NCBI RefSeq assembly: GCF_900109515.1
Contig: NZ_FOBD01000014.1
Location: 62,001-126,000 of the forward strand
Direction of reading: 5' to 3'
DNA: 64,000 bases
Origin: Paenibacillus sp. OK003
GTDB taxonomy: Bacteria; Bacillota; Bacilli; Paenibacillales; Paenibacillaceae
Shown piece after piece: positions 26,943 to 35,205 of this stretch (position 1 is its first letter; each line of letters begins with the position of its first letter). The notes beneath the pieces were generated by a model, which worked only from the letters and a program-made list of their open reading frames with translations, made no database searches and was not told where the DNA came from. The position numbers and the translations under genes were made by a program.

Positions 26943-27327
26943 GTTTGTTTCAGGCCTCCTCCATGTCACGATTTGCAGGTGCAAAAGCCTGCTGAGCTTT
27001 TATTGTAGAGGAGCTTGTCCGGTTCGGCAAGAATAAACGAAGCGATCCTTTAAAACGATGGAGGCGGTCTAATTTCTATACTGGGGGGCCAAAAACGAGA
27101 AGGTAAAGTTATGCTTCAATTAATCACGAATAAACCCGTGCTGAAAATCAACTAAAGACGTGGTAAAATTGGTGGAGTGATCAATGGAGAAAAGGTATAA
27201 GTGAAGAAGAAGCAAGGACATCAAAATGTAAATTGCAACGAATCTGCTAATGTAAATGATACGATTGCAGATGTATGGCTTACGATTTTTTACTATTAAT
27301 GAGGACAAAGATTGTCCTGCTATATAT
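26943..27327. other. Intergenic region between DUF2536 and dus genes
   Basis: About 385 bp, AT-rich in its second half. Only very short open frames occur (for example 14 codons from an ATG at 27111). I recognise no gene, RNA motif or repeat. Confidence 0.4.
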
Positions 27328-27342
27328 AGAGGAGTTTCTAAT

Positions 27343-28329
27343 ATGAAAGAAAATTTTTGGCTTGATTTACCACGGCCATTTTTTATACTGGCACCCATGG
27401 AAGATGTGACGGATGTTGTGTTTCGTCATATCGTAAGTGAAGCGGGCAGACCGGATGTGTTTTTTACGGAGTTTGCGAATACAGAGAGTTACTGTCACCC
27501 GGAGGGGAACAAAAGTGTCCGCGGGCGGTTGACGTTTACAGCAGATGAACAGCCGATTGTGGCCCATATCTGGGGAGACAAGCCGGAGTTCTTCCGCGAG
27601 ATGAGCATCGGGATGGCGAAGGAAGGCTTTAAAGGTATTGATATTAATATGGGCTGTCCTGTCGCCAATGTGGCGGAGAATGGAAAAGGAAGCGGTCTGA
27701 TCTGCCGTCCTGCGCTTGCAGCGGAGATTATTCAGGCGGCCAAAGCCGGTGGCTTGCCCGTCAGTGTCAAAACTCGCCTCGGGTTCACCGAAGTGGACGA
27801 ATGGCGCGACTGGCTGACTCATATATTGCAGCAAGACATTGTGAATCTGTCCATTCATCTGCGTACAAGAGAGGAAATGAGTAAGGTCGATGCGCACTGG
27901 GAGCTGATCCCGGAGATCAAGAAACTTCGGGACGAGATTGCGCCGAATACGCTGCTGACCATTAACGGGGATATCCCTGACCGCGCGACCGGACTCCAAC
28001 TCGTCGAGCAGTATGGTGTGGATGGCATTATGATTGGACGAGGCATTTTCCAGAATCCGTTTGCTTTTGAAAAGGACCCAAGGGAGCATACCACGGAGGA
28101 GTACCTTCATTTGCTGCGACTGCATCTGGACTTGCATGATCAATATTCAGAGCTTGAACCGCGTTCGTTCAGCCCGCTGGCCCGCTTTTTCAAAATCTAT
28201 GTCCGTGGATTCCGCGGGGCAAGTGAGCTGAGAAACAGCTTGATGAACGCCAAAACAACGACTAGAGTACGCGAATTGCTCGATGAATTTGTTAGTAAGG
28301 AGCATGATGGGGCAGAGGAAAATGAATAG
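27343..28329 (+). CDS. dus: tRNA-dihydrouridine synthase
   Basis: 328 residues from the ATG at 27343 with AGAGGAG upstream. It is an FMN-dependent TIM-barrel enzyme: the N-terminus has FFILAPMEDVTDVVFRHIV, then IDINMGCPVANVAENGKGSG with the catalytic Cys in GCP, SVKTRLGF (phosphate-binding region) and DGIMIGRGIFQNP near residue 230. It reduces uridine to dihydrouridine in tRNA using NADPH. It is followed 15 bases later by an SF0329-like gene, probably in the same transcript. Which of the paralogous Dus types it is cannot be told. Confidence 0.93.
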   Translation: MKENFWLDLPRPFFILAPMEDVTDVVFRHIVSEAGRPDVFFTEFANTESYCHPEGNKSVRGRLTFTADEQPIVAHIWGDKPEFFREMSIGMAKEGFKGIDINMGCPVANVAENGKGSGLICRPALAAEIIQAAKAGGLPVSVKTRLGFTEVDEWRDWLTHILQQDIVNLSIHLRTREEMSKVDAHWELIPEIKKLRDEIAPNTLLTINGDIPDRATGLQLVEQYGVDGIMIGRGIFQNPFAFEKDPREHTTEEYLHLLRLHLDLHDQYSELEPRSFSPLARFFKIYVRGFRGASELRNSLMNAKTTTRVRELLDEFVSKEHDGAEENE

Positions 28330-28344
28330 AATACAGGAGGTCAT

Positions 28345-28914
28345 ATGTCCTGGAGTAAATTGAAGCAGCAACTGGAGAGTTTCCTTAGTCCCACGTTAGT
28401 TGGAACGGTCGAATACAGGGCAACCAGCTACCGTTATTTACCTGATAAATCAGGCAATTGTTATATTACTGTAGATAAAAAGAATGTACTCAACATGAGT
28501 GATACAACAACCCCAATCCGATGGTATCAGACGGAGCAGGAGATCAAGAACGACCCGGAGACCATGATTCCTGTGAGCCATGAAGAGATTGAAGCCGTCA
28601 GAAAAGAAACCAAAGGGACCGTTCCAGAGGATCGTCTTCAAGTCATAGCAAGAAGCAGAAAAAGCTCAGGGCATGCCAAAGAGCTCCTTTCTGCGCAGGC
28701 CGTATTAAGTAAATCGAATTTTACTATTGTAGCGACTACGTTTTTATCTACTTCGATAGAGGATAATCTGGAGAGCAACGATATCTTGTTGAATATTCTG
28801 GCTTTGATAGACAGACGAGTTGGCAAAAAGCGAATTCTAAATATGTCTGAGCAGATCAAGTTAAAGCATCCAGCTGTGCAGTATTTTTATGAGTTGCGAC
28901 GTAGAACGTTGTGA
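28345..28914 (+). CDS. SF0329-like conserved hypothetical protein
   Basis: 189 residues with ATG behind ACAGGAGG, 15 bases after dus. The opening MSWSKLKQQLESFLSPTLVG and the following VEYRATSYRYLPDKSGNCY match what I recall of the SF0329 family of Firmicute proteins. It has no signal peptide, membrane segment or catalytic motif I can name. The protein is basic and ends LRRRTL. The function is unknown; the association with dus may only reflect shared transcription. Confidence 0.65.
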   Translation: MSWSKLKQQLESFLSPTLVGTVEYRATSYRYLPDKSGNCYITVDKKNVLNMSDTTTPIRWYQTEQEIKNDPETMIPVSHEEIEAVRKETKGTVPEDRLQVIARSRKSSGHAKELLSAQAVLSKSNFTIVATTFLSTSIEDNLESNDILLNILALIDRRVGKKRILNMSEQIKLKHPAVQYFYELRRRTL

Positions 28915-28996
28915 AAATTAATAAATTTCAATGACGGGCACCCTGTATCAAGGGTGTCCTAATGAACATTAGCCTAACAAGAGAAGATATGACCAA

Positions 28997-29038
28997 GTAG
29001 ACTTCAACCTTCGAAATATTGGAAAGTCTACTTTTTTA
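28997..29038 (+). terminator. Terminator after the dus-SF0329 unit
   Basis: AAGTAGACTT pairs with AAGTCTACTT across a ~21-nt loop and is followed by TTTT. A second hairpin without a T-run (GGGCACCCT / AAGGGTGTCC) lies just upstream at ~28934-28957. Confidence 0.7.
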
Positions 29039-29155
29039 TTGTTCTATTTTTTTTCTGCTATAGCTTTTAACTATAACTAGTTATGGCATTTAAGTATCTC
29101 AGCCAACCTCGTTCTGCATGATATGATAATGGTATACAACGAGGGGGTTTTTGAC

Positions 29156-30322
29156 ATGACTGATAAGTTCCAGATCGTAGGAAGTTTGTTGCGTCCTGAA
29201 GAGCTGCTGACATATAAAACGCAAATTGAACATCGTGATGATATCCAATATCCATTCTATGAAAGCTTTGAAGGTTATGAGAAATGTGAGACTGAGGCCA
29301 TCAAACAAGTGGTGAAAAAGGAAATCGAGCATGACCTGTCGATTATTACAGATGGCGAGTTCTCCAAATCGATGTGGCATCTGGATTTTGTGTGGGGCTT
29401 CGGTGGAGTTGAGCGTTATATCGCAGACCATGGCTATTTTTTCCGTGATGTGGATGGCTCTTCAAAATATGAAACACGTAAAGATATTGGCCTGCGCATA
29501 ACTGGCGAATTGAGCGGTAAAAATCATCATTTCATTCAACTGTTCAAACAACTGCAAGACACGGCGGGTGACCAGCAAACGAAACTTTGCGTTCCGTCGC
29601 CATCCCATATATTTGGAGAACTCTCCTGGTCGGATAATATCGGTGGTACGGACGCTGTTTATCAGAACAATCAGGAGCTCAAAGCGGGCCTGGTGAAGGC
29701 GTATAAGGAATTTGTGGAGGAATTCGCTTCGGTAGGCGGCAAAATCCTGCAATTCGATGATTGCTTGTGGGAGCTTTTTGCAGACGACAACCCAAACTCT
29801 CCGTTTACAGGGGAGCATATTAAGCAAGAGGAAGTACAGGGTCTCGCCACCGAATTCATTGATATTAACAATACAGTGATTGACTTCGGTCATAGCCTTG
29901 GCTTGAAAATGTGGACACACAACTGCCGCGGTAACTATGATTCTCGCAATATGGGCGGCGGATCTTACGCGAAAATCGCTAATCTGTTCCTGAAGCAGTT
30001 GAAATATGATCGTTTCTTCCTGGAGTGGGATGATGATCGTGCGGGTTCTATCGAAGCCTTGGAGGTTTTCAAGGACAGACCGGAAACGGAAATCGTATTA
30101 GGGTTGTTGTCATCTAAGACCAATACACTTGATGATGAAGAGCGCGTAATACGTTTGCTGGACGAAGCCTCCAAAATCATTGATAAGGATCGCCTGTTGC
30201 TTTCGCACCAATGCGGCTTTGCATCCTGCGATGGCGGTAATGAACTAAGTGAAGCTGAGCAGTGGGCGAAGATCGATCAGGGGCAGAAGATCGCCAAGCA
30301 ATACTGGGGCAGCACCGTCTAG
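29156..30322 (+). CDS. MetE-like (cobalamin-independent methionine synthase II family) protein
   Basis: 388 residues from the ATG at 29156 (GAGGGGG eight bases before). It matches the single-domain MetE C-terminal-like family (YxjG/YxjH type): VGSLLRPEELL at the start, ITDGEFSKSMWHLDFVW near residue 65, KMWTHNCRGNYDSRNMGGG near 250 with candidate zinc ligands His and Cys, and LLLSHQCGFASCDGGNEL near 345 with the conserved Cys. Such proteins transfer methyl groups to homocysteine-like thiols. No SAM riboswitch is evident upstream. A shorter, internally deleted relative lies at 36858-37099. Confidence 0.85.
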   Translation: MTDKFQIVGSLLRPEELLTYKTQIEHRDDIQYPFYESFEGYEKCETEAIKQVVKKEIEHDLSIITDGEFSKSMWHLDFVWGFGGVERYIADHGYFFRDVDGSSKYETRKDIGLRITGELSGKNHHFIQLFKQLQDTAGDQQTKLCVPSPSHIFGELSWSDNIGGTDAVYQNNQELKAGLVKAYKEFVEEFASVGGKILQFDDCLWELFADDNPNSPFTGEHIKQEEVQGLATEFIDINNTVIDFGHSLGLKMWTHNCRGNYDSRNMGGGSYAKIANLFLKQLKYDRFFLEWDDDRAGSIEALEVFKDRPETEIVLGLLSSKTNTLDDEERVIRLLDEASKIIDKDRLLLSHQCGFASCDGGNELSEAEQWAKIDQGQKIAKQYWGSTV

Positions 30323-30392
30323 GTTTCAAGTTGAATGTGTTGTGACCGTATAAACGCATTGCCCGTTCAAGAGTGTTCTGTACGATAATAAA

Positions 30393-30445
30393 ACGGCGAC
30401 TTTTCCTCTGGAATTCGTTCAGGGAGAAGCCGCCGTATTTGTTTG
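30393..30445 (+). terminator. Terminator after the MetE-like gene
   Basis: ACGGCGACTTTTCC pairs with GGGAGAAGCCGCCGT (with small bulges), then ATTTGTTT. Confidence 0.65.
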
Positions 30446-30517
30446 GTGTTGGAACGCTGCGTATGGATATGTTCTCATTGCTATAACTTTTTTAAACTAA
30501 TGATGAGGCTTGCTTCT

Positions 30518-30803
30518 TTATTTCTGCTGTTCACGCTGTGCCAGCCATTCCTTTTTCAACAAAGCATATTGATACGTATTCTCGTATTTCGGCGTGCCGT
30601 CCTCATTTTTGACAAATGAAATGAACTCCAAAAAAAAGACCTTCCCGGCGCATGCCCAGCTTCTCACACAGCTTCTGGGAACGGAAGTTATCATCCTCGA
30701 CGTAGGCGTACAGCCTTCTAATTCCCTGTTCCATAAAGAGACGCTCGATGAAAGCATTGGCGCTTTCACCGGCGTACCCTTTCCCTTCAAATCTTCTCAT
30801 CAT
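30518..30803 (-). pseudogene. GNAT acetyltransferase, C-terminal fragment with frameshift
   Basis: The minus strand reads FEGKGYAGESANAFIERLF, then YAYVEDDNFRSQKLCEKLGMRREG, the acetyl-CoA-binding and C-terminal motifs of RimJ-type GNATs. The frame then breaks in a run of eight A residues (30630-30637) and continues one frame over as FLEFISFVKNEDGTPKYENT up to the stop at 30518. One base fewer in the run would restore the frame. The first ~80 residues of the enzyme are missing; instead the frame runs into a membrane-protein fragment near 30800. Confidence 0.75.
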
Positions 30804-31040
30804 GAATGAAGGACATCCACTTATACTCTTTTTTCTGTAACAGGCGCGACACGAAATTACGACCGATGAAACGCTTGAAGTAAAAAGCAATCGCTGAGCC
30901 TAATATCAAACCTACAGTTGTATACTATGAACCATTGGCTGTACCGTAAATATATCTGCCTGCGAGTTGTACAACTTCTCCTGGAATAGGTGCAACCACG
31001 ATCTGAAGAATTCTTAAGTCGATGGTGTTTGCTGGTCGTA
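30797..31040 (-). pseudogene. VTT-domain (TVP38/DedA-like) membrane protein fragment
   Basis: The minus strand encodes LRILQIVVAPIPGEVVQLAG, RYIYGTANGS, then a TAG stop (30925-30927), and in the same frame YTTVGLILGSAIAFYFKRFIG, RNFVSRLLQKKEYKW. This is the conserved core of TVP38/TMEM64-type (VTT) membrane proteins. Both ends are missing, and the internal stop is probably a TGG to TAG change. It is joined to the GNAT fragment at ~30800. Confidence 0.7.
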
Positions 31041-31071
31041 GGCAATAGGCGCTTAAGTCGTGTCTGTAGAT

Positions 31072-31321
31072 TCGTGAAAAAACAAGCGCATCGATCCTGT
31101 TTCTCACGGCGAAAACGCAGGATTCGGACAAACAATTGGCCTTTTCCTCAGGCAGTGATGACTTTTTGTCCAAACCCTTCTCCTATACAGAACTCGTTTC
31201 GAGGATAAAGGCTTTACTACGGAGATATTATGTTTATCGGGGCAAGGAGAAGACAGAAGAAGCGGATAACACTTCTGGGATATCTGACTTTATAACATCT
31301 AACAAAGAAACAACCTATTGA
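31072..31321 (+). pseudogene. OmpR-type response regulator receiver-domain fragment
   Basis: The plus strand frame reads SILFLTAKTQDSDKQLAFSS, GSDDFLSKPFSYTELVSRIK, ALLRRYYVYRGKEK, the second half of a receiver domain including the conserved Lys in SKPF. The frame is closed upstream by a stop near 31060, and the DNA-binding domain is absent: after the linker the frame ends at 31321. It has no usable start codon. Confidence 0.7.
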
Positions 31322-31335
31322 AGGGAGAAATATAG

Positions 31336-31911
31336 ATGACAACAAGCCCAATGGATGAGAGGGAGTTATCGCCAGAACAACGCGAGGGACTGCTCACCAC
31401 CTTGAAAGCCCGTTTTGAAAAAAACATGAACCGTCATCCAGGTATGGAATGGGCCAGCCTGGAAGCCAAATTTGAGGCTCAACCTGAAAAACTGTGGTCA
31501 CTCCATGAAATGGAGAGGACTGGCGGCGAACCGGATGTTGTGCATTATGACAGCAAGGCAGACGAATATACTTTTGTGGATTGTTCAGCGGAAAGTCCCA
31601 AGGGACGGAGAAGTGTCTGTTATGACCGTGAAGCGCTGGAGTCAAGGAAAGAGCATAAACCACAGAATAGTGCGGTTGGAATGGCAGCGGACATGGGCAT
31701 TGAGCTTTTAACAGAAGAGCAGTACCGGGAGCTGCAGAAGCTGGGAAATTATGATTTGAAATCGTCGAGTTGGGTGACAACACCCGCTAATATTAGAAAA
31801 CGGGGCGGGGCCATTTTTTGCGATCGTCGCTATGATACGGTGTTTGTCTACCACAATGGAGCAGAATCTTACTATGGTGCAAGAGGATTTCGCGGATCGT
31901 TAAAGGTCTAG
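31336..31911 (+). CDS. DUF4256 domain protein
   Basis: 191 residues, ATG behind AAGGGAGAAA. The text matches the DUF4256 family as I recall it: LKARFEKNMNRHPGMEWASL near the start, GGEPDVVHYD, YTFVDCSAESPKGRRSVCYD near residue 85, and KRGGAIFCDRRYDTVFVYHNG near the end. It is soluble with no signal peptide. The function is unknown. A strong terminator follows. Confidence 0.8.
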   Translation: MTTSPMDERELSPEQREGLLTTLKARFEKNMNRHPGMEWASLEAKFEAQPEKLWSLHEMERTGGEPDVVHYDSKADEYTFVDCSAESPKGRRSVCYDREALESRKEHKPQNSAVGMAADMGIELLTEEQYRELQKLGNYDLKSSSWVTTPANIRKRGGAIFCDRRYDTVFVYHNGAESYYGARGFRGSLKV

Positions 31912-31953
31912 ATTGTTAAGCCCACTAAACCTAAATAATATCTACCTATGTTT

Positions 31954-31988
31954 TAAGCTCAAGTGGTATGCCGACTTGAGCTTTTTTG
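31954..31988 (+). terminator. Terminator after the DUF4256 gene
   Basis: AAGCTCAAGT pairs perfectly with ACTTGAGCTT around a 9-nt loop, followed by six T residues. Confidence 0.85.
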
Positions 31989-32137
31989 TTTTGGGCATGG
32001 ATACGTATACGAATAAAGCAGTAGTACTCTATAGAAAATTTATGCAACCGAAGTACCTGTAAAGTATCCTGTTCGGATATACTGAGTGTATAATTTTGGT
32101 ATTTCATAATACATAGATTAATTGAGGGGTTCAACAC

Positions 32138-32337
32138 ATGAATAGTGAATATAAAGATAGAATGGATAGAGTGATCCAATATATTAGGCAAAATAGTCAT
32201 CAAAAGCTCAACCTTGAATGTTGGCTGACGTTTCAGGTTTTTCAAAATATCATTTCACAAGAATATTCACATCGTTGGAAGGTGTGTCTCCAATCGCATT
32301 TGTAAATCGAGAGCGTTTACAGAAGTCTGTATAACTC
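32138..32337 (+). pseudogene. AraC-family regulator, frameshifted and truncated
   Basis: After GAGGGG, an ATG at 32138 opens MNSEYKDRMDRVIQYIRQNS, then HQKLNLE. The frame then shifts near 32217 (consistent with loss of one base) and continues as LADVSGFSKYHFTRIFTSLE, GVSPIAFVNRERLQKSV before a stop at ~32336. This is the first half of an AraC double HTH; the second HTH and the effector domain are missing. Confidence 0.75.
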
Positions 32338-32393
32338 AATGGTGGGAAAGGCGCGCAAACAGGCGAATGAAAAAATGGCTCAACCATCACACT

Positions 32394-32424
32394 GTAAAAA
32401 GAGCCATGCGTCAGCATGGCCCAT
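32394..32424 (-). terminator. Terminator of the carboxylesterase gene
   Basis: Read on the minus strand, GGGCCATGC and GCATGGCTC pair around TGAC and are followed by TTTTTAC. It lies 32 bp beyond the stop at 32456. Confidence 0.75.
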
Positions 32425-32455
32425 ACATATTTTATGAAAAGACAGGTTTCATGTC

Positions 32456-33994
32456 TTAAACAACAGGTACACTCTGCTTCTTGAAATAGTGTTCAATCAG
32501 AAACGCGAGCATCGGTCCGGGCTCAGCCTGATGTAATTGAGACTGATCCCCGAATTCCATGAGATACGGCTGAGCAGTGGTGCAAGGAATCCAATGAGGC
32601 ATCAGATTTCCGGTGGCATCTGGGCCGTTCGGGTCACCGGTAGCAATAAAATTGGACAAATAATTGCACATCTGGCGGGCCAGATCATAATGTTTACCCA
32701 CGAAAGGGCGCCAGCATTTGGCGAGAGTTTCGAAGAAAAACCACAGATCGACAGAGTGGAAGGTACCAGGCTGGTCCCAGCCAGGAATCTCGGCGTTGAA
32801 GTTGTAATAGTAGAGCGGCGTTTCAGATGGATGACCGCTATTCGCACGGATGGCGAGCAAGATGGCATGCTGGATCATGCGGACAGAAGCTTGTTGCAGG
32901 GCATGCTCGAATTGACCTGTATCGGCCTCGCATAGCTGCAAAAAGACAGGAGCATCCTCGCCGAAAAGCTCTACAGCCATCTGCTTCAGTTCATCCAGAT
33001 TGTCTGCAGCGGGACGGGTCCAAAATTCGGAAGAGGTATGCCCCAGCATCACGGGGATCGGCTCGCGTTCCTGCTGAATAAAGCGGGTAAATGGATCACC
33101 TGCGCAGAATTGATCGTCGATGACGGTTCCCCAGAAGCCTTTGTATTCCAGGGCTTTGTCACGCAGATATTCGGCATCCAGTTGTCTGGCCTCAGCCAGA
33201 GAGGATACGCCAAGGAAGCGGAAAAATTCAACGCCTTCCTGCTCTGCATCCCGCAGTGTGGTGCGGACCGCAGGCACGCGGACCTTCGGGTACAGCTCGG
33301 TAGCGATGCCGCTCATGATGACGGCTCGATGGAACAAGCCTTTATTTTGTGGAGAGGTCATCTGGCTGAGCACACTTCCTCCGCCTGCCGACTGCCCACC
33401 AATTGTGATCTGGTCAGGATCACCGCCAAAGGCGGCAATGTTGCGTTTGACCCACTGGGTACCTGCTTGCTGATCGAGATGTCCGAAGTTGGCCGGTGCA
33501 TGTGGAGATTCGGCACTGATCTCGGGGTGACAAAGGAAGCCGAAGGCATTCAGACGATAGTTAATTGTGACGACGACAATGCCTCTGCGGGCAATTCGCT
33601 CTCCATCAAATTCCATTTCGGCAGTGTTCCCGACCTGAAGGCCTCCCCCAAAATACCAGACAAAGACAGGCAGTTTCTCATCTGTTCGTTTGGCGGGTGT
33701 CCAGACGTTCAGATACAGACAGTCCTCGTCCATAGGCAGATCCGGATCAACGGCCCATTCGCGGGTATAGATGTTGTTATCGTCTATGACTGTTTTGGCT
33801 TGCATGGAGGTGGGGGCAAAATCAAAAGCTTTCAGAGTGCCATCCCAGTTGGACTGCGGCTGCGGAGCGCGCCAGCGATTCTCACCTACAGGAGGTGCGG
33901 CAAAAGGGATTCCCTTAAAGCTGGTAATACGCGGGTCCGCTGCGGGCAGTCCTTGCACTTGTCCGTGTTCTACCGTTACCATTCTAAGCAACAC
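32456..33994 (-). CDS. Type B carboxylesterase / para-nitrobenzyl esterase family
   Basis: About 512 residues from a GTG at 33994 (AGAGGAG just upstream); an ATG at 33982 is an alternative start. The alpha/beta hydrolase has nucleophile Ser in GGQSAGGGSV (residue ~202), the N-terminal FKGIPFAAPPVGENRWR and EDCLYLNVWTP typical of type B carboxylesterases, and a late FHSVDLWFFFETL His region. There is no signal peptide, so it acts in the cytoplasm, perhaps on acetylated or methylated sugars. It is divergent from an AraC gene that probably controls it. Confidence 0.9.
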   Translation of the reverse strand: MLLRMVTVEHGQVQGLPAADPRITSFKGIPFAAPPVGENRWRAPQPQSNWDGTLKAFDFAPTSMQAKTVIDDNNIYTREWAVDPDLPMDEDCLYLNVWTPAKRTDEKLPVFVWYFGGGLQVGNTAEMEFDGERIARRGIVVVTINYRLNAFGFLCHPEISAESPHAPANFGHLDQQAGTQWVKRNIAAFGGDPDQITIGGQSAGGGSVLSQMTSPQNKGLFHRAVIMSGIATELYPKVRVPAVRTTLRDAEQEGVEFFRFLGVSSLAEARQLDAEYLRDKALEYKGFWGTVIDDQFCAGDPFTRFIQQEREPIPVMLGHTSSEFWTRPAADNLDELKQMAVELFGEDAPVFLQLCEADTGQFEHALQQASVRMIQHAILLAIRANSGHPSETPLYYYNFNAEIPGWDQPGTFHSVDLWFFFETLAKCWRPFVGKHYDLARQMCNYLSNFIATGDPNGPDATGNLMPHWIPCTTAQPYLMEFGDQSQLHQAEPGPMLAFLIEHYFKKQSVPVV

Positions 33995-34046
33995 AACATT
34001 CTCCTCTCTGGATTTAGCGTATATCAATTATGCCGATCAAAGACGT

Positions 34047-34061
34047 GTGGATGCGCTTACA
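34047..34061. promoter_or_regulatory. Weak cre-like palindrome between esterase and AraC genes
   Basis: GTGGATGCGCTTACA matches the cre consensus with two mismatches. It lies 53 bp upstream of the esterase start. Confidence 0.3.
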
Positions 34062-34189
34062 ATTATGTGGGCATGATGCCCTCTATTTCCATAATAAGCA
34101 ACTTGCAGCGATGTTTCCAGTACCAAACGATAGTAAATAGGTACACCGAATGCCAGAACAGGGCGTCTTCAGAAATGGGGGAATCAAGG

Positions 34190-35041
34190 TTGAATCCGAT
34201 TTGGCAAGAGAGCAGCAGAGCCAGTCATTTGTATTTTATCAGCGGCGGTCACAAGCCAGCTAACCTTCACCAATGGGGGCCAGGAGTACGTGACGTGTAT
34301 GCGCTGCACTATATTATTCGCGGCCAAGGGACGCTGGAGACGGGCGGCGACGTTTTTCGTCTGGGTGCGGGAGAAAGCTTCATCATTTTCCCGCAAAAAG
34401 AGATCTACTATTACCCGGACGCGTACGATCCGTGGGAGTATGTCTGGGTGGAGTTCAGCGGAGCTGACGCCGGGCAGCTGCTGGAGCTGACTCAGCTTTC
34501 AGAAGTGCAACCCGTACTGACGAAGGCGCCGGAGACGCTGCAGCCCTTTTTTCATCTGGCGTGGAACGCGGGCGTATCACTCTGCGAAATGCTGCGGGCG
34601 GATGCTCGTTTACGTCTGCTGCTCTCCTATTACATGGAATATTATCCGAAGGAGCCGCAGATGGACACCAAGGATTATGTCTGGCTGGCCAGAAAGTACA
34701 TTGAGCAGCACTACTGGAAGCCAGCCCTGACCGTCACGGAAATCGTAAAGGCAGTCAATCTGGAGCGCAGCTATTTGTTTCGACGGTTTAAGGGAGCTAC
34801 CGGCAAGTCTGTGTTGGAGTATATTACATCCTACCGGATTCGGCGTGCCTGCGAATTGCTCAAGACGTCGGGCTTGCCCATTCAGTCGGTCGCCTATTCG
34901 GTAGGCTACAATGATCCGTTATATTTCTCCAAAGTATTCAAGAAAGCAACATCACATACGCCATCAGCGTACATGATGCTGCATGCGGAACTGACCGAGC
35001 ATCAGCGGAACAAAGCACAGTTGCCGGATTCCCGGAAATAA
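34190..35041 (+). CDS. AraC-family transcriptional regulator (cupin sensor)
   Basis: 283 residues from a TTG at 34190 with GGGGGA seven bases upstream; an ATG at 34175 is possible but has no ribosome site. The very long frame back to 33038 is only the antisense of the esterase gene. The N-terminal cupin domain has LHYIIRGQGTLETGGDVFRL and AGESFIIFPQKEIYYYP. The C-terminal ~100 residues are the double HTH (IVKAVNLERSYLFRRFKGAT; SVAYSVGYNDPLYFSKVFKK). It is divergent from the carboxylesterase and converges on the alpha-galactosidase operon, overlapping the 3' end of its last gene by 40 bp. Confidence 0.9.
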   Translation: MNPIWQESSRASHLYFISGGHKPANLHQWGPGVRDVYALHYIIRGQGTLETGGDVFRLGAGESFIIFPQKEIYYYPDAYDPWEYVWVEFSGADAGQLLELTQLSEVQPVLTKAPETLQPFFHLAWNAGVSLCEMLRADARLRLLLSYYMEYYPKEPQMDTKDYVWLARKYIEQHYWKPALTVTEIVKAVNLERSYLFRRFKGATGKSVLEYITSYRIRRACELLKTSGLPIQSVAYSVGYNDPLYFSKVFKKATSHTPSAYMMLHAELTEHQRNKAQLPDSRK

Positions 35042-35205
35042 CGAATCAGCTTTTCAATGGGATCGCGTCCACAATTCAGCTTATTGCCGAGGCAGTCGAT
35101 ACATGAAAATTGTTGGGCAGAGCGCGATACCAGCTTCAGGTAGATGGCCACATCGTCCGCCGCAAGCGGAACCTGACAGGACTGGCACAGGCGGTTGCTG
35201 GCCAT
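35002..35205 (-). CDS. Small CxxC zinc-ribbon-like protein
   Basis: 67 residues. Its ATG directly follows the TAG of the alpha-galactosidase gene (TAGATG), so it is translated by coupling. The sequence has a CxxC pair (LCQSCQVPL), a second CxxC (FSCIDCLGNKL) and a further Cys in LNCGRD, which suggests one structural zinc. It is not a shadow of the convergent AraC gene: only its last 40 bases overlap it. I do not recognise a named family. It may be a small regulatory or folding factor, but this is speculation. Confidence 0.65.
   Translation of the reverse strand: MASNRLCQSCQVPLAADDVAIYLKLVSRSAQQFSCIDCLGNKLNCGRDPIEKLIRYFRESGNCALFR

Noticed and set aside
27111..27155. 14-codon ORF upstream of dus as a leader peptide
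   Set aside because: It has no attenuator structure or codon bias after it; chance occurrence is more likely.
28915..29155. SAM riboswitch or T-box upstream of the MetE-like gene
   Set aside because: Only terminator hairpins of the preceding unit are visible; I find no conserved S-box or T-box sequence blocks.
33038..34189. Long in-frame N-terminal extension of the AraC gene at 34190
   Set aside because: It runs antisense through the carboxylesterase gene and has no start signal; the AraC cupin domain begins after 34190.
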